A stretch of DNA of 62,110 nucleotides from CALOBA01 sp942491465. Its GTDB lineage: Bacteria; Pseudomonadota; Gammaproteobacteria; Chromatiales; Chromatiaceae. The stretch spans positions 1 to 62,110 of the forward strand of contig CALOBA010000034.1 in NCBI GenBank assembly GCA_942491465.1. The letters are read 5' to 3'. The notes below the pieces were generated by a model that was given only the letters and a program-made list of their open reading frames with translations, was not told the DNA's origin and did no database searches. A program made the position numbers and the translations under genes. Below are positions 27,429-36,030 of this stretch, piece by piece (the stretch's first letter is position 1; each line of letters starts with the position of its first letter).

Positions 27429-29651
27429 ATGGCGTGGACCGAGACCCCGTACACCCCCACCAGCCCAGCGCAGCGCAGTCCCATGCCCACCGAAGATCAA
27501 TCCCGCTACATCGCCCTGATCAGCGTCCACGGCCTGATCCGCGGCCACAACCTGGAGCTTGGCCGCGACGCCGACACCGGCGGCCAGGTGCTCTATGTCG
27601 TCGAACTGGCCCGCGCGCTGGCCGCCCGCGACGACGTCCACCGCGTGGACCTGTTCACGCGGCTGGTGGACGACCCCAACGTCAGCCCCGATTATGCCCA
27701 GCCCATCGAGGACTTAGGCGACAACGCCCGCATCGTCCGCATTGAGGCCGGCCCCGCCGAGTACATCCCCAAGGAGCAGCTCTGGGACCACCTCGACACC
27801 TTCTCCGACACCATGCTCGGCTTCCTGCGCGAGCAGGATCGGCTGCCCTGCCTGATCCACTCCCACTATGCCGATGCCGGCTACGTGGGCGCGCGCATGG
27901 CGGCCCAGCTCGGCTTGCCGCTGGTGCACACCGGCCACTCCCTCGGGCGGGTCAAGCGCCGGCGGCTGATCGCCTCGGGCGTGCGCCGCGCGATCATCGA
28001 CGAGCGCTACAACATGACCCGCCGCATCGACGCCGAGGAGGAGACCCTCGGCGCGGCCAGCCTGGTGGTCACCAGCACCACCCAGGAGATCGAGGAGCAA
28101 TACGGCCTCTACGACCACTACCAGCCCGAGCACATGTCGGTCATCGCGCCGGGCACCAACCTGGAGCGCTTCCGCCCGCCGGACGGCGGCGAGAAGCAGG
28201 CGCCCATCAAGCAGGAGTTGGAGCGCTTCCTGCAAAGGCCCAAGAAGCCGCTGATCCTCGCCCTGTCGCGCCCGGACGAGCGCAAGAACATCGCCACCCT
28301 GGTGGAGGCCTACGGCGAGTCCGCGGAGCTGCGGGAGGCCACCAACCTGGTCATCGTCGCCGGCAACCGCGACGACATCCGCGACCTGGACGGCGGCGCC
28401 CAGGAGGTACTGACCGACATCCTGCTGCTGATCGACACCTATGACCTGTACGGGCACGTCGCCTACCCCAAGCATCACAGCTCCGACGACGTGCCCCTGC
28501 TCTATCAGATCACCGCGGCATCGCGCGGCGTGTTCATCAACCCGGCCCTGACCGAACCCTTCGGTCTGACGCTGATCGAGGCCGCCGCCAGCGGCCTGCC
28601 CATCGTCGCCACCGAGGACGGCGGCCCGCGCGACATCATCGGCCACTGCCAAAACGGCTTCCTGATCGACCCCTTGGACAAGGAGGAGATGACCAAGGCC
28701 CTGCTCAAGGTGGTCAGCGACGCCGCCGGCTGGCGGCGCATGGCCAAGAACGGACTCAAGGGTGTGAAGGAGCACTACTCCTGGAGCGCTCACGCCGAGA
28801 GCTACATGGCGGCCGTCGAGCCGCTGCTGGCCAGGGTGCCGGCGCCGCCGGAGGCGCCGCTGATGCGCCGGCCCATGCTCTACCACGACCGCGCCATCTT
28901 CACCGACCTGGACCAGAACCTGCTCGGCGACCCGGACTCCCTGGCGGACTTCATCCGCATCGTGCGCAAGAACCGCAAGTGCGCCAGCTTCGGCATCGCC
29001 ACCGGCCGCCGGCTCGACTCGGCACTGGCGGTGATGCGCCGCTACGGCATCCCGCGCCCGGACGTGCTCATCACCGCGCTCGGCACCGAGATCTACTACG
29101 CCCCCCAGCTCACCGCCGATCTCGGCTGGGCCCGCCACATCGACCACCTCTGGCACCCCAACCGGGTCCGCGAGGCCCTCGCCGACCTACCCGGCATCAA
29201 GCGCCAGCCCCGCATCGAGCAGGGCCGCTACAAGGTCAGCTGGTACATCGACCCGGAAAAGGCCCCCAGCCTGGAGGAGATCGGCAGCATCCTCCACCAG
29301 GCCGACCTCAACGTGCACCTCAACCTCTCCTTCGGCCAATTCCTCGACGTGGTCCCCGCCCGCGCCTCCAAGGGCCTGGCCCTGCGCTACGTCGCCGACC
29401 AATGGGGCATCCCGCTGGAGCACTGCCTGGCCGCCGGCGGCTCCGGCGCCGACGAGGACATGATGCGCGGCAACACCCTCGCCGTGGTCGTCGCCAACCG
29501 CCACAACGAGGAACTCTCCCAGCTCACCGACACCGAGAGCATCTACTTCGCCGAGCAGCCCTTCGCCGCCGGCATCCTGGAAGCCGTCGAGCATTATCGG
29601 TTCTTCGAGGCCTGCCAGATCCCGGCCAATCAGGGGCAGGCGCCGGGCTAA
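27429..29651 (+). CDS. Sucrose-phosphate synthase with HAD phosphatase-like C-terminal domain
   Basis: The 740-residue protein is a fusion. Residues about 20-480 are a GT-B glycosyltransferase family 4 domain (LISVHGLIRGHNLELGRDADTGGQ, HSHYADAGYVGARMA, HTGHSLGRVKRRRL, PALTEPFGLTLIEAAASGLP). Residues about 490-725 are a HAD-type sucrose-6-phosphate phosphatase-like domain (FTDLDQNLLGD, IATGRRLDSALAVM). It makes sucrose-6-phosphate from UDP-glucose and fructose-6-phosphate for osmotic protection. The first HAD motif reads DLDQN where active phosphatases have DxDxT, so phosphatase activity is uncertain. An ATG at 27483 is an alternative start. Its TAA stop falls on the first bases of element B. 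Confidence 0.93.
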   Translation: MAWTETPYTPTSPAQRSPMPTEDQSRYIALISVHGLIRGHNLELGRDADTGGQVLYVVELARALAARDDVHRVDLFTRLVDDPNVSPDYAQPIEDLGDNARIVRIEAGPAEYIPKEQLWDHLDTFSDTMLGFLREQDRLPCLIHSHYADAGYVGARMAAQLGLPLVHTGHSLGRVKRRRLIASGVRRAIIDERYNMTRRIDAEEETLGAASLVVTSTTQEIEEQYGLYDHYQPEHMSVIAPGTNLERFRPPDGGEKQAPIKQELERFLQRPKKPLILALSRPDERKNIATLVEAYGESAELREATNLVIVAGNRDDIRDLDGGAQEVLTDILLLIDTYDLYGHVAYPKHHSSDDVPLLYQITAASRGVFINPALTEPFGLTLIEAAASGLPIVATEDGGPRDIIGHCQNGFLIDPLDKEEMTKALLKVVSDAAGWRRMAKNGLKGVKEHYSWSAHAESYMAAVEPLLARVPAPPEAPLMRRPMLYHDRAIFTDLDQNLLGDPDSLADFIRIVRKNRKCASFGIATGRRLDSALAVMRRYGIPRPDVLITALGTEIYYAPQLTADLGWARHIDHLWHPNRVREALADLPGIKRQPRIEQGRYKVSWYIDPEKAPSLEEIGSILHQADLNVHLNLSFGQFLDVVPARASKGLALRYVADQWGIPLEHCLAAGGSGADEDMMRGNTLAVVVANRHNEELSQLTDTESIYFAEQPFAAGILEAVEHYRFFEACQIPANQGQAPG

Positions 29652-29931
29652 GGCGATTTCTGTCAACTTTCATACCATCTGACTTGTCTTGACGCCCGCC
29701 TTCGGCGTCGGGCTGGCGGTCACATAGCTAGTGCAGCGCTGCGCAAGTCCCGAGGCCACCGGCGCTGTGGGAGCGACTTGCAGTCGCGATCTTCCGCGTC
29801 GCGGCAGTCGCGATTGCAAATCGCTCCCACAGGTGTCGCCGGTCTCGTCAGTTTCGCGGCAAAGCACTAGCTCAGCTCCCGCCAGCCCTCCTTGAAGGCG
29901 AACGTCAATCCTGCGTCATCTGGTATGAAAG
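29649..29931 (+). repeat. Element B, copy 1, interrupted by element C
   Basis: 29649-29731 (TAAGGCGATTTCTGTC, then CTTTCATACCATCTGAC) and 29867-29931 (CTAGCTCAGCTCCCG to TGGTATGAAAG) match the two halves of the intact copy at 47892-48056 in reverse. The right tip is lost. The left tip supplies the stop codon of the sucrose-phosphate synthase gene. The 151 bases from 29932 to 30082 hold no supportable gene. Confidence 0.85.
29732..29866 (+). repeat. Element C, copy 1, inserted in element B with a CTAG duplication
   Basis: This 135-bp insert begins TGCAGCGCTGCG and ends GGCAAAGCA. CTAG flanks both sides (29728-29731 and 29867-29870), while the intact element B has CTAG once. Its core 29766-29831 is a long hairpin (TGTGGGAGCGACTTGCAG pairing with the end GCAAATCGCTCCCACA). 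Confidence 0.88.
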
Positions 29932-30082
29932 TTTCCGCGCGCTCCTGGTCTGCGACCTGTCGCGACCGGCCATCGGGGGTGGCACCGGCAACGGCTTTGT
30001 CGCCTGCACCTACCGCGGCGAGCCCAGAGACCGCCGCACGCAGGCCCCCGAAGACGGCTCCTAGGCGGCCCAGGCTCGACCC

Positions 30083-30204
30083 CAATGCCGTTAAGTCAAG
30101 CCGTGGGAGCGGCTTCCAGCCGCGACGGTCGCCGCGCGAGCCGAGTCGCGGCTGGAAGCCGCTCCCACAAAGGGCTCCCATCGCTCGCTAACTTAATGGC
30201 ATTG
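30083..30204 (+). repeat. Element D, copy 1 (hairpin element with inverted tips)
   Basis: Tips CAATGCCGTTAAGT and ACTTAATGGCATTG are inverted repeats. The interior 30103-30168 is a long hairpin (GTGGGAGCGGCTTCCAGC ... GCTGGAAGCCGCTCCCAC). It is the intact form of the element that carries the group II intron near 54.1-55.0 kb. Between 30205 and 30351 only a 20-codon frame (MYHAFDFWWRKAKGKWVITR, 30274-30336) is seen, probably a gene remnant. Confidence 0.85.
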
Positions 30205-30351
30205 CCCTCGACCTGGATCAGCGCTCGCGAAGGTCGTAGTCGGGTTGAGCTTGCGAAACCCGGCATTTCAAAGACATGTACCACGCCTTTGACTTCTGGT
30301 GGCGCAAGGCCAAGGGCAAATGGGTCATCACCCGCTGAGGAGGCACAGATC

Positions 30352-30815
30352 ATGTCGAATCAACTCATGGGCATCCTCGGCTTCATCGTCGTCCTGTTGA
30401 TACTGGGGACGCTTGCCTGGGCGCTGGTTTCCGGGCAATGGCAGCTGTTGCGCTACGGTGCGATGGGGCTGGGCGCGCTCAGCGCGACATTAGCGCTGGT
30501 CCAATGCTCGCTGCTGCTGTTCGATCTGACCGGTCGATTCCCGGTGCCGGCACAGGTGCGCACGGCGACGGCCGGCCTCGGATCGGATGCATTCGAAAAG
30601 CCCTCCGAAGGGTATCGACAGGCCGACAAGCTCAGCATCGCCGTGCGTTATCACTATGTCGTCGACGAGCGCAGCTATTCCGGCGACCGCTATGCACCGT
30701 TGGACCTCTATTTCGACCACAAGCACCTCGGCCCCGAATTGCAACGGCTGCGCTCCGAGCCGCAAACCGCCTATGTGTCCCGCCTCGATGTCGAGGATGC
30801 GGTCCTCGAAACCCC
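30352..30815 (+). pseudogene. DUF3592-like membrane protein, 3' truncated
   Basis: It starts at an ATG with GAGGAGGC upstream. About 154 residues look real: one or two membrane segments (MGILGFIVVLLILGTLAWAL, then LSATLALVQCSLLLF) and an extracytoplasmic domain with VRYHYVVDERSYSGDRYAPLD and LRSEPQTAYVSRLD, as in DUF3592 proteins. After VLETP the frame stays open to 31209 but is only the antisense of the next gene. The natural C-terminus is gone, cut at the end of the opposing gene. Confidence 0.65.
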
Positions 30816-30816
30816 G

Positions 30817-31155
30817 TCAGGGATTCCAGAACTTGACCAGCGTGACCACCATGCCGCCGACGGCGACCATGGCGCCAAAGGTCCAGAACATGAAGCGGTC
30901 CATCCGCCGCGACAGCTCGCGGATATCCTGCTGCACGCTCTCGAAGCGCTTATCGGACTGCTCGAAGCGCTTCTCCATCTGCGCGAAGCCCTCGCGCATC
31001 AGCTCGCGCTGGTGCCTGAGCTCTTCCTCGACGCGGACCATGCGCTCGCGCAGCTCGATCTCATAGACGGCGGCGGGCTTACCGAGGCTCTGCTCGGCGA
31101 GCCAGTCCGGCATGTTGGACTTGATGAATGCGATGTCTTCTTCGGTCAGGTTCAT
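30817..31155 (-). CDS. Small coiled-coil protein with C-terminal membrane anchor
   Basis: The 112-residue protein begins MNLTEEDIAFIKSNMPDWLA. Residues about 35-88 are a charged coiled coil (ELRERMVRVEEELRHQREL, QMEKRFEQSDKRFESVQQDI) followed by a C-terminal membrane helix (FWTFGAMVAVGGMVVTLVKF). Such proteins are common as paralogues in purple bacteria and often lie near mobile DNA; the function is unknown. The 3' end abuts a broken DUF3592 gene. Confidence 0.7.
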   Translation of the reverse strand: MNLTEEDIAFIKSNMPDWLAEQSLGKPAAVYEIELRERMVRVEEELRHQRELMREGFAQMEKRFEQSDKRFESVQQDIRELSRRMDRFMFWTFGAMVAVGGMVVTLVKFWNP

Positions 31156-31500
31156 GGCGATTTCCCGTGCTGGCCGACGCCGGCGGCGTCGGCGGATGCG
31201 CGTCGCTGATCCACCTCGGGGCAATTCAGATTGCTGCAAACTCGTCCCCTAGCTTACAACAGATCTGACGACCCTCATCCCGTGCCGGGGCCGCGGGACG
31301 ACACTGGGCTCGTCGGGGCTCTGCCCGGCATCCGGTCAATCCGGCCCGGCGGCAGCTCCCGCGCTTTCGGCTAAACTCTTAACTCTACGGAACAGACCAC
31401 CTCGCCCCACGACCCCTGAGCCGCCGTTACTTGGCGGATACGGGTCTTCAATCGCTGCCGCCCAATCCCTGCACCAACCCCGTCCCGGAGTGATCGAACG
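31156..31500. other. Intergenic stretch, no gene seen
   Basis: These 345 bases separate the small coiled-coil gene from the pspA-like gene. There is a GC-rich inverted repeat (GCCGACGCCGGCGGCGTCGGC, near 31174) and no coding frame with plausible composition. The promoters of both flanking genes probably lie here. Confidence 0.5.
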
Positions 31501-32184
31501 ATGAAAGAACGCCTGAGCAACCGTGTCGGCCGCATCGTCAGCGGCAGCCTGAACGCCCTGGTGGATGCCGTCGAGGGCGCCGCCCCGGAGCTGGTGATGG
31601 AGGAGGCCGTGCGCGAGATCGACGGCGCCATCGACGAGGTGCGCACCGAGCTTGGGCGCACCATCGCCAACCGCCACCTGGCCGGCAAGCGCCTGGCCGA
31701 CGAGAACCGCCGCCACGAGGAGCTGGCCGCGCAGCTGGCCATCGCCGTCGAGCAGGGCCGCGACGACTTGGCCGAGGCGGGCATCGCCCGCCAGCTCGAC
31801 ATCGAGGCCCAGCTGCCGGTACTGGAGCAGGCCATCGCCACGGCCACCGAGCAGGAGCGCGAACTCGAAGGCTACGTCCAGGCCCTGCAGGCCAAGCGCC
31901 GGGAGATGCGCGAGGAGCTGGCCCGGCTGGCCGAGCACCGCCGCGAGGCCGCCGCGGTTGGCGGCACGAGCGCAGACGGGGGCAGCACGACCACCGGCAG
32001 CGACCTCGGACGCCGCGTCGCCCGCGCGGAATCGGCCTTCGACCGGGTGCTGGAGCGCGAGACCGGCCTCACCAACCACCGGCCCGACACCGACGACGCG
32101 GCCAAGCTCGCCGAGTTGGAGGAGCTGGCCCGGCGCAACCGCATCGCCGAGCGGTTGGCGGCGGTGAAGGCCGGGCGATCCTAA
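31501..32184 (+). CDS. PspA/IM30-family protein
   Basis: The 227-residue protein is almost entirely helical: MKERLSNRVGRIVSGSLNALVDAVE, then PELVMEEAVREIDGAIDEV and long coiled coils to about residue 155, a Gly/Ser/Thr linker, and a last helix (RRVARAESAFDRVLERETGL). This matches PspA/Vipp1 (ESCRT-III superfamily) proteins that bind stressed inner membrane. It precedes YqiJ- and YqiK-like genes in the same direction, a known gene neighbourhood for membrane-stress and raft-like microdomain functions. An element A copy separates it from the next gene. Confidence 0.85.
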   Translation: MKERLSNRVGRIVSGSLNALVDAVEGAAPELVMEEAVREIDGAIDEVRTELGRTIANRHLAGKRLADENRRHEELAAQLAIAVEQGRDDLAEAGIARQLDIEAQLPVLEQAIATATEQERELEGYVQALQAKRREMREELARLAEHRREAAAVGGTSADGGSTTTGSDLGRRVARAESAFDRVLERETGLTNHRPDTDDAAKLAELEELARRNRIAERLAAVKAGRS

Positions 32185-32200
32185 CGCCGCGTCGTGCTTG

Positions 32201-32307
32201 CTTAGGATCGGTTCAGAAACAAGTGGCGCAGACGCCCGCTCGCTGAACCTTTTGATTGGCCGTTTCGTGGTTGCGTCTGCACCACTTGTTTCTGAACCTT
32301 GACTTAG
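32201..32307 (-). repeat. Element A, copy 5 (reverse orientation)
   Basis: A complete copy running CTTAGGATCGGTTCAG to GAACCTTGACTTAG, between the pspA-like and yqiJ-like genes. Both 26-bp inverted ends are intact. Confidence 0.9.
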
Positions 32308-32407
32308 GGCGGATAAGCGCAGCGCATCCGCCACCCGGCGTCGCTGGATGCGCCGCGCGAAGTCCGCCTAAAACCCTTAACCACCACCAAACCCGGCCAA
32401 GACAACG

Positions 32408-33076
32408 ATGCTGGACCTGATCACCGCCGACGCCAACCTCCCCTTCGTCGTCGCCTTCGGGCTGGTACTGGCCCTGGCCCTATTGGAGGGGGTCGGGCTG
32501 CTGCTCGGGGCCGGACTTTCGGGGCTGCTGGATCATCTGCTGCCCGACTCGCTGGCGCCGGAGCTGGACCTGGACGCCCCGGACATGGCCACGCCGGGAC
32601 CGATCAGCGCCCTGCTCGGCTGGCTCTATGTGGGCCGGGTGCCGATGCTGGTGATCCTGATCCTCGGGCTGGCCTACTTCGGCATCGCCGGGCTGATGCT
32701 GCAATCCGCCGCCGAGGCACTGCTGACCGGCCCGCTGCCGGCCTGGCTGGCCAGCCTGCCGGCGTTGCTGATCGCGCTGCCATTGATCCGCTGGTCCGCG
32801 CGCGGCCTGGCCCGGATGATTCCCAGCGACGAGACCGAGGCCGTCTCCGCCGACAGCTTCGTCGGGCGCATCGCCGTCATCACGCTGGGCACGGCCCGTC
32901 CGGGCTCGTCCGCCGAGGCGCGGGTCAAGGACCGCTACGGCCAGAGCCACTACATCCGCGTCGAGCCCGACGGCGACGGTGCGCTGTCCCAGGGCAGCGA
33001 GGTGCTGCTCATCCGCCAGCGCGGCAACGTCTTCCTCGCCATCGACAATCCCAGCCCGGCGCTGAGGGACGGGTAG
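32408..33076 (+). CDS. YqiJ-like membrane protein with OB-fold (NfeD-like) domain
   Basis: The protein has 222 residues. Three hydrophobic stretches (about 14-40, 75-98, 108-128) are followed by a C-terminal OB-fold domain (SFVGRIAVITLGTARPGSSAEARVKDRYGQSHYIRVEPD, ending GSEVLLIRQRGNVFLAID). This is the YqiJ/NfeD-type partner of flotillins. It is encoded 200 bases upstream of the flotillin gene; the gap is filled by a hexanucleotide hairpin tract. Confidence 0.85.
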   Translation: MLDLITADANLPFVVAFGLVLALALLEGVGLLLGAGLSGLLDHLLPDSLAPELDLDAPDMATPGPISALLGWLYVGRVPMLVILILGLAYFGIAGLMLQSAAEALLTGPLPAWLASLPALLIALPLIRWSARGLARMIPSDETEAVSADSFVGRIAVITLGTARPGSSAEARVKDRYGQSHYIRVEPDGDGALSQGSEVLLIRQRGNVFLAIDNPSPALRDG

Positions 33077-33086
33077 GCTTGTCGGC

Positions 33087-33207
<121 letters not shown>

Positions 33208-33275
33208 ACCCGTCTTCACTCAGCACGCTATATTCCGACCTTATCCCCGCCCCACCCCACACGGAGTCCATCCCT

Positions 33276-35060
33276 ATGAACCTCAGTGATATCGGCCTCT
33301 ACATCGGCATCCTCCTGGTCGCCCTGCTGGCCATCGGCCTGATCCTGGCCCGGCTTTATCGGCGCTCATCCAAGGAGACCTCGTTCGTGCGCACCGGCAT
33401 GGGCGGGCAGCGCGTGATCATGAACGGCGGCGCCGTGGTGCTGCCGGTGCTGCACGAGACCATCCCGGTGAACATGAACACGTTGCGCCTGGAGGTGCGG
33501 CGGGCCAATGACGCGGCGCTGATCACCCGCGACCGCATGCGCGTGGACGTGCAGGCGGAGTTCTACGTCCGCGTCCAGCCCACCGCCGACTCCATCGCCA
33601 ACGCCGCGCAGACGCTCGGTATGCGCACCATGAACCCGGAGGCGCTGAAGGAGCTGGTGGAGGGCAAGTTCGTCGACGCCCTGCGCGCGGTGGCCGCCGA
33701 GATGGCCATGATCGAGCTGCACGAGATGCGCGTCGACTTCGTGCAGAAGGTCCAGCAGGTGGTCTCCGAGGATCTGCTGAAGAACGGCCTGGAGCTGGAG
33801 TCGGTGTCGCTCACCGGCCTCGACCAGACCAGCAAGGAGCACTTCAACCCGGACAACGCCTTCGACGCCGAGGGCCTGACCAAGCTCACCGAGGCCATTG
33901 AGGAGCGGCGCAAGCGCCGCAACGAGATCGAGCAGGACACCGAGGTCTCCATCGCCCGCAAGAACCTGGAGGCCGAGCGCCAGACCCTGGAGGTCGGCCG
34001 CGACACCGAATACGCCCAGCTCGAGCAGCAGCGCGAGATCGCCATCCGCCGCGCCGCCCAGGAGGCCGAGGTCGCCCGCGAGCGCGCCGAGCAGCAACGT
34101 GGCGCCGAGCAGGCGCAGATCCTCGCCAAGCAGCAGACCGACCAGTCCCGCATCGGCTCCGATCGCGCCGTCGCCGAGGAGCGCATCGACATGGAGCGCC
34201 AGATCAAGGAGCGCGAGATCGCCAAGCAACGGGCCATCGAGGTCTCCGACATCGAGCGCACCAAGACCATCGAGTCCGCCGAGGTGGACAAGCGCAAGAC
34301 CCTGGAGCTGGCCGAGCAGGACCGGGCCATCGCCATTGCCGAGCGCTCCAAGGCCCAGTCCGAGGCCGAGGCCGAGGCCTCCCGCGCCCGCGCCGACGCC
34401 GTGCGCGCCGACGAGCAGGTCGTCACCGTGCGCGAGTCCGAAAAGGCCGAGCGCGACAAGCTCATCGAGCTGGTGGAGGCGGCCAAGGAGGCCGAGCGCC
34501 AGGCCATCGGCGTCAAGGTCGGCGCCCAGGCCGAGAAGGAAGCCGCCGAGGACCACGCCGAGGCCGTGCGCATCGCCGCCACCGGCGAGGCCGACCAGCA
34601 CCGCATCTCGGCGCGCGGTCGCGCCGAGGCGACCAAGCTCCAGGCCGAGGCCGAGGCCGCGCGCTACGCCGTCGACGCCGAGGGCAAGCGCGCCCTGAAC
34701 GAGGCCGAAAACCTCCTCTCCGACGCCCAGATCGCCCGCCAGATCAAGCTGGAACTGCTGGAACGACTGCCCGCCATCATCGCCGAGAGCGTCAAGCCCA
34801 TGGAGCGCATCGAGGGCATCCGCATCATGCAGGTGGACGGCCTCACCGGCGGCGGCTCCGGCGCGCCGGCCCCCGCCGGCGGCGGCAACCTCGCCGACCA
34901 AGTGGTCAGCAGCGCCCTGCGCTACCGCGCCCAGGCGCCGCTGCTGGAGGGCCTGCTCAAAGAACTCGGCATCAGCGGCGCCGACATGAACGGACTCACC
35001 GCCGGCCTGATCGAGAACGGCGACGCCGCCGGCGACTCCGGCCAGGACACCAAAGGCTGA
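33276..35060 (+). CDS. yqiK: YqiK-like flotillin
   Basis: The 594-residue protein has one N-terminal membrane anchor (LYIGILLVALLAIGLILARL), an SPFH domain (about residues 35-210: RTGMGGQRVIMNGGAVVLPVL, DRMRVDVQAEFYVRVQP), a very long charged coiled coil (about 210-480) rich in Ala/Glu/Arg, and a short C-terminal domain (MERIEGIRIMQVDGLTGGGSG and NLADQVVSSALRYRAQAPLL). Flotillins scaffold membrane microdomains. It forms a cluster with the PspA- and YqiJ-like genes. Its last 262 bases are duplicated at 44.4 kb. Confidence 0.92.
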   Translation: MNLSDIGLYIGILLVALLAIGLILARLYRRSSKETSFVRTGMGGQRVIMNGGAVVLPVLHETIPVNMNTLRLEVRRANDAALITRDRMRVDVQAEFYVRVQPTADSIANAAQTLGMRTMNPEALKELVEGKFVDALRAVAAEMAMIELHEMRVDFVQKVQQVVSEDLLKNGLELESVSLTGLDQTSKEHFNPDNAFDAEGLTKLTEAIEERRKRRNEIEQDTEVSIARKNLEAERQTLEVGRDTEYAQLEQQREIAIRRAAQEAEVARERAEQQRGAEQAQILAKQQTDQSRIGSDRAVAEERIDMERQIKEREIAKQRAIEVSDIERTKTIESAEVDKRKTLELAEQDRAIAIAERSKAQSEAEAEASRARADAVRADEQVVTVRESEKAERDKLIELVEAAKEAERQAIGVKVGAQAEKEAAEDHAEAVRIAATGEADQHRISARGRAEATKLQAEAEAARYAVDAEGKRALNEAENLLSDAQIARQIKLELLERLPAIIAESVKPMERIEGIRIMQVDGLTGGGSGAPAPAGGGNLADQVVSSALRYRAQAPLLEGLLKELGISGADMNGLTAGLIENGDAAGDSGQDTKG

Positions 35061-35439
35061 CCGGCCGCCCTAGGGCAGGATGGAGGCCGGCCGCGGCGCC
35101 GCAGCGCGCGGCAGCATCAGCGGTCTGCCTCGGTCCGACCCCGATCCCCCACCCTGTTTTTGCGTCCTGTTCTGGAACTGCTTGACGATGAGCACGTCGT
35201 CTATCCTGTGCCCGCTTGTACCGCCCTTGGCCCAATCAGTCCGACGGCTCCGCCTCAGCGCTCTCGCGCAGTGCGCCGGGCGTCACGCTGAAGCGCGCGC
35301 GGAACGCACGAGTCAGCTCGGCCCCACCCGAGTACCCCACTGCGAGTGCGATGCTATGGACGGATGCGCCGCCTTCGCGCAGCAGGCGTCGGGCGCACTG
35401 CAGACGCTGCTCGCGGTGATACTGATAGACGGAGAGCCC
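34798..35439 (+). repeat. Source copy of a segmental duplication (flotillin 3' end to response-regulator 3' end)
   Basis: This segment reappears at 44431-44978, minus 94 bases (35088-35181), with only a few base differences. It covers the last codons of the flotillin gene, the intergenic gap and about 200 bases of the convergent response-regulator gene. Confidence 0.93.
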
Positions 35440-36030
35440 GATATGCTCTTTGAACAGCAGACCGAGTTTGGTACGGTTGGTACCGCATTGGCGCGCAAGC
35501 GCTTCCAGATCGGGCGGATCGGCGAGCTCCCGGAGCAGCCGGTCGCGGGCATTGAGCAATAGGGACAAATCCCGACTCATGCTGTCCGCCGCGGTCGTCC
35601 GAGGTGGTTGCTCCGGTGCCGGATCATGCGCGTTACCGCGTTGGGCGGCCAGTCGCATGTGAGTGCAGACCCTTAGCATCAGCTCCTTGGCATCGAAGGG
35701 CTTGGTGACATAATCGACGCCGCCGACTTGAAAACCGCGGGTCTTGTCGTCGATGTCTCGCAAAGCGCTGACAAAGATCACGGGGATGGCATGGGTCGCC
35801 GGGTCATCCCGCAGCCGGATGCAGACCTCGAAGCCGTCCAGCCCCGGCATCCGCACATCCAGCAGGATCAGGTCGGGCAGCAGCCGACCGGCGATGCGCA
35901 ACGCATCAGTGCCGTTGCGCGCAGTGAGGACTTCCAGGCCATGTTTGCGCAGCATTTCCAGCGCCAGCCGGAGGTTGTCCGGCTCGTCGTCCACCACCAG
36001 GATCATGGCCTCAGCGGCCTTCTCAATCAT
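35236..36030 (-). CDS. Response regulator with AraC-type DNA-binding output domain
   Basis: The protein has 264 residues. The receiver domain (1-125) has acidic Asp14-Asp15, phosphoacceptor Asp58 in LILLDVRMPG and Lys in VTKPFDAKEL. A linker follows, then a C-terminal AraC/XylS double helix-turn-helix (LARQCGTNRTKLGLLFKEH, VHSIALAVGYSGGAELTRAF, FSVTPGALRE). Receiver-AraC fusions are uncommon in this lineage. The start overlaps the end of the sensor kinase gene by 8 bases, so the two form a coupled two-component system. Confidence 0.9.
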   Translation of the reverse strand: MIEKAAEAMILVVDDEPDNLRLALEMLRKHGLEVLTARNGTDALRIAGRLLPDLILLDVRMPGLDGFEVCIRLRDDPATHAIPVIFVSALRDIDDKTRGFQVGGVDYVTKPFDAKELMLRVCTHMRLAAQRGNAHDPAPEQPPRTTAADSMSRDLSLLLNARDRLLRELADPPDLEALARQCGTNRTKLGLLFKEHIGLSVYQYHREQRLQCARRLLREGGASVHSIALAVGYSGGAELTRAFRARFSVTPGALRESAEAEPSD

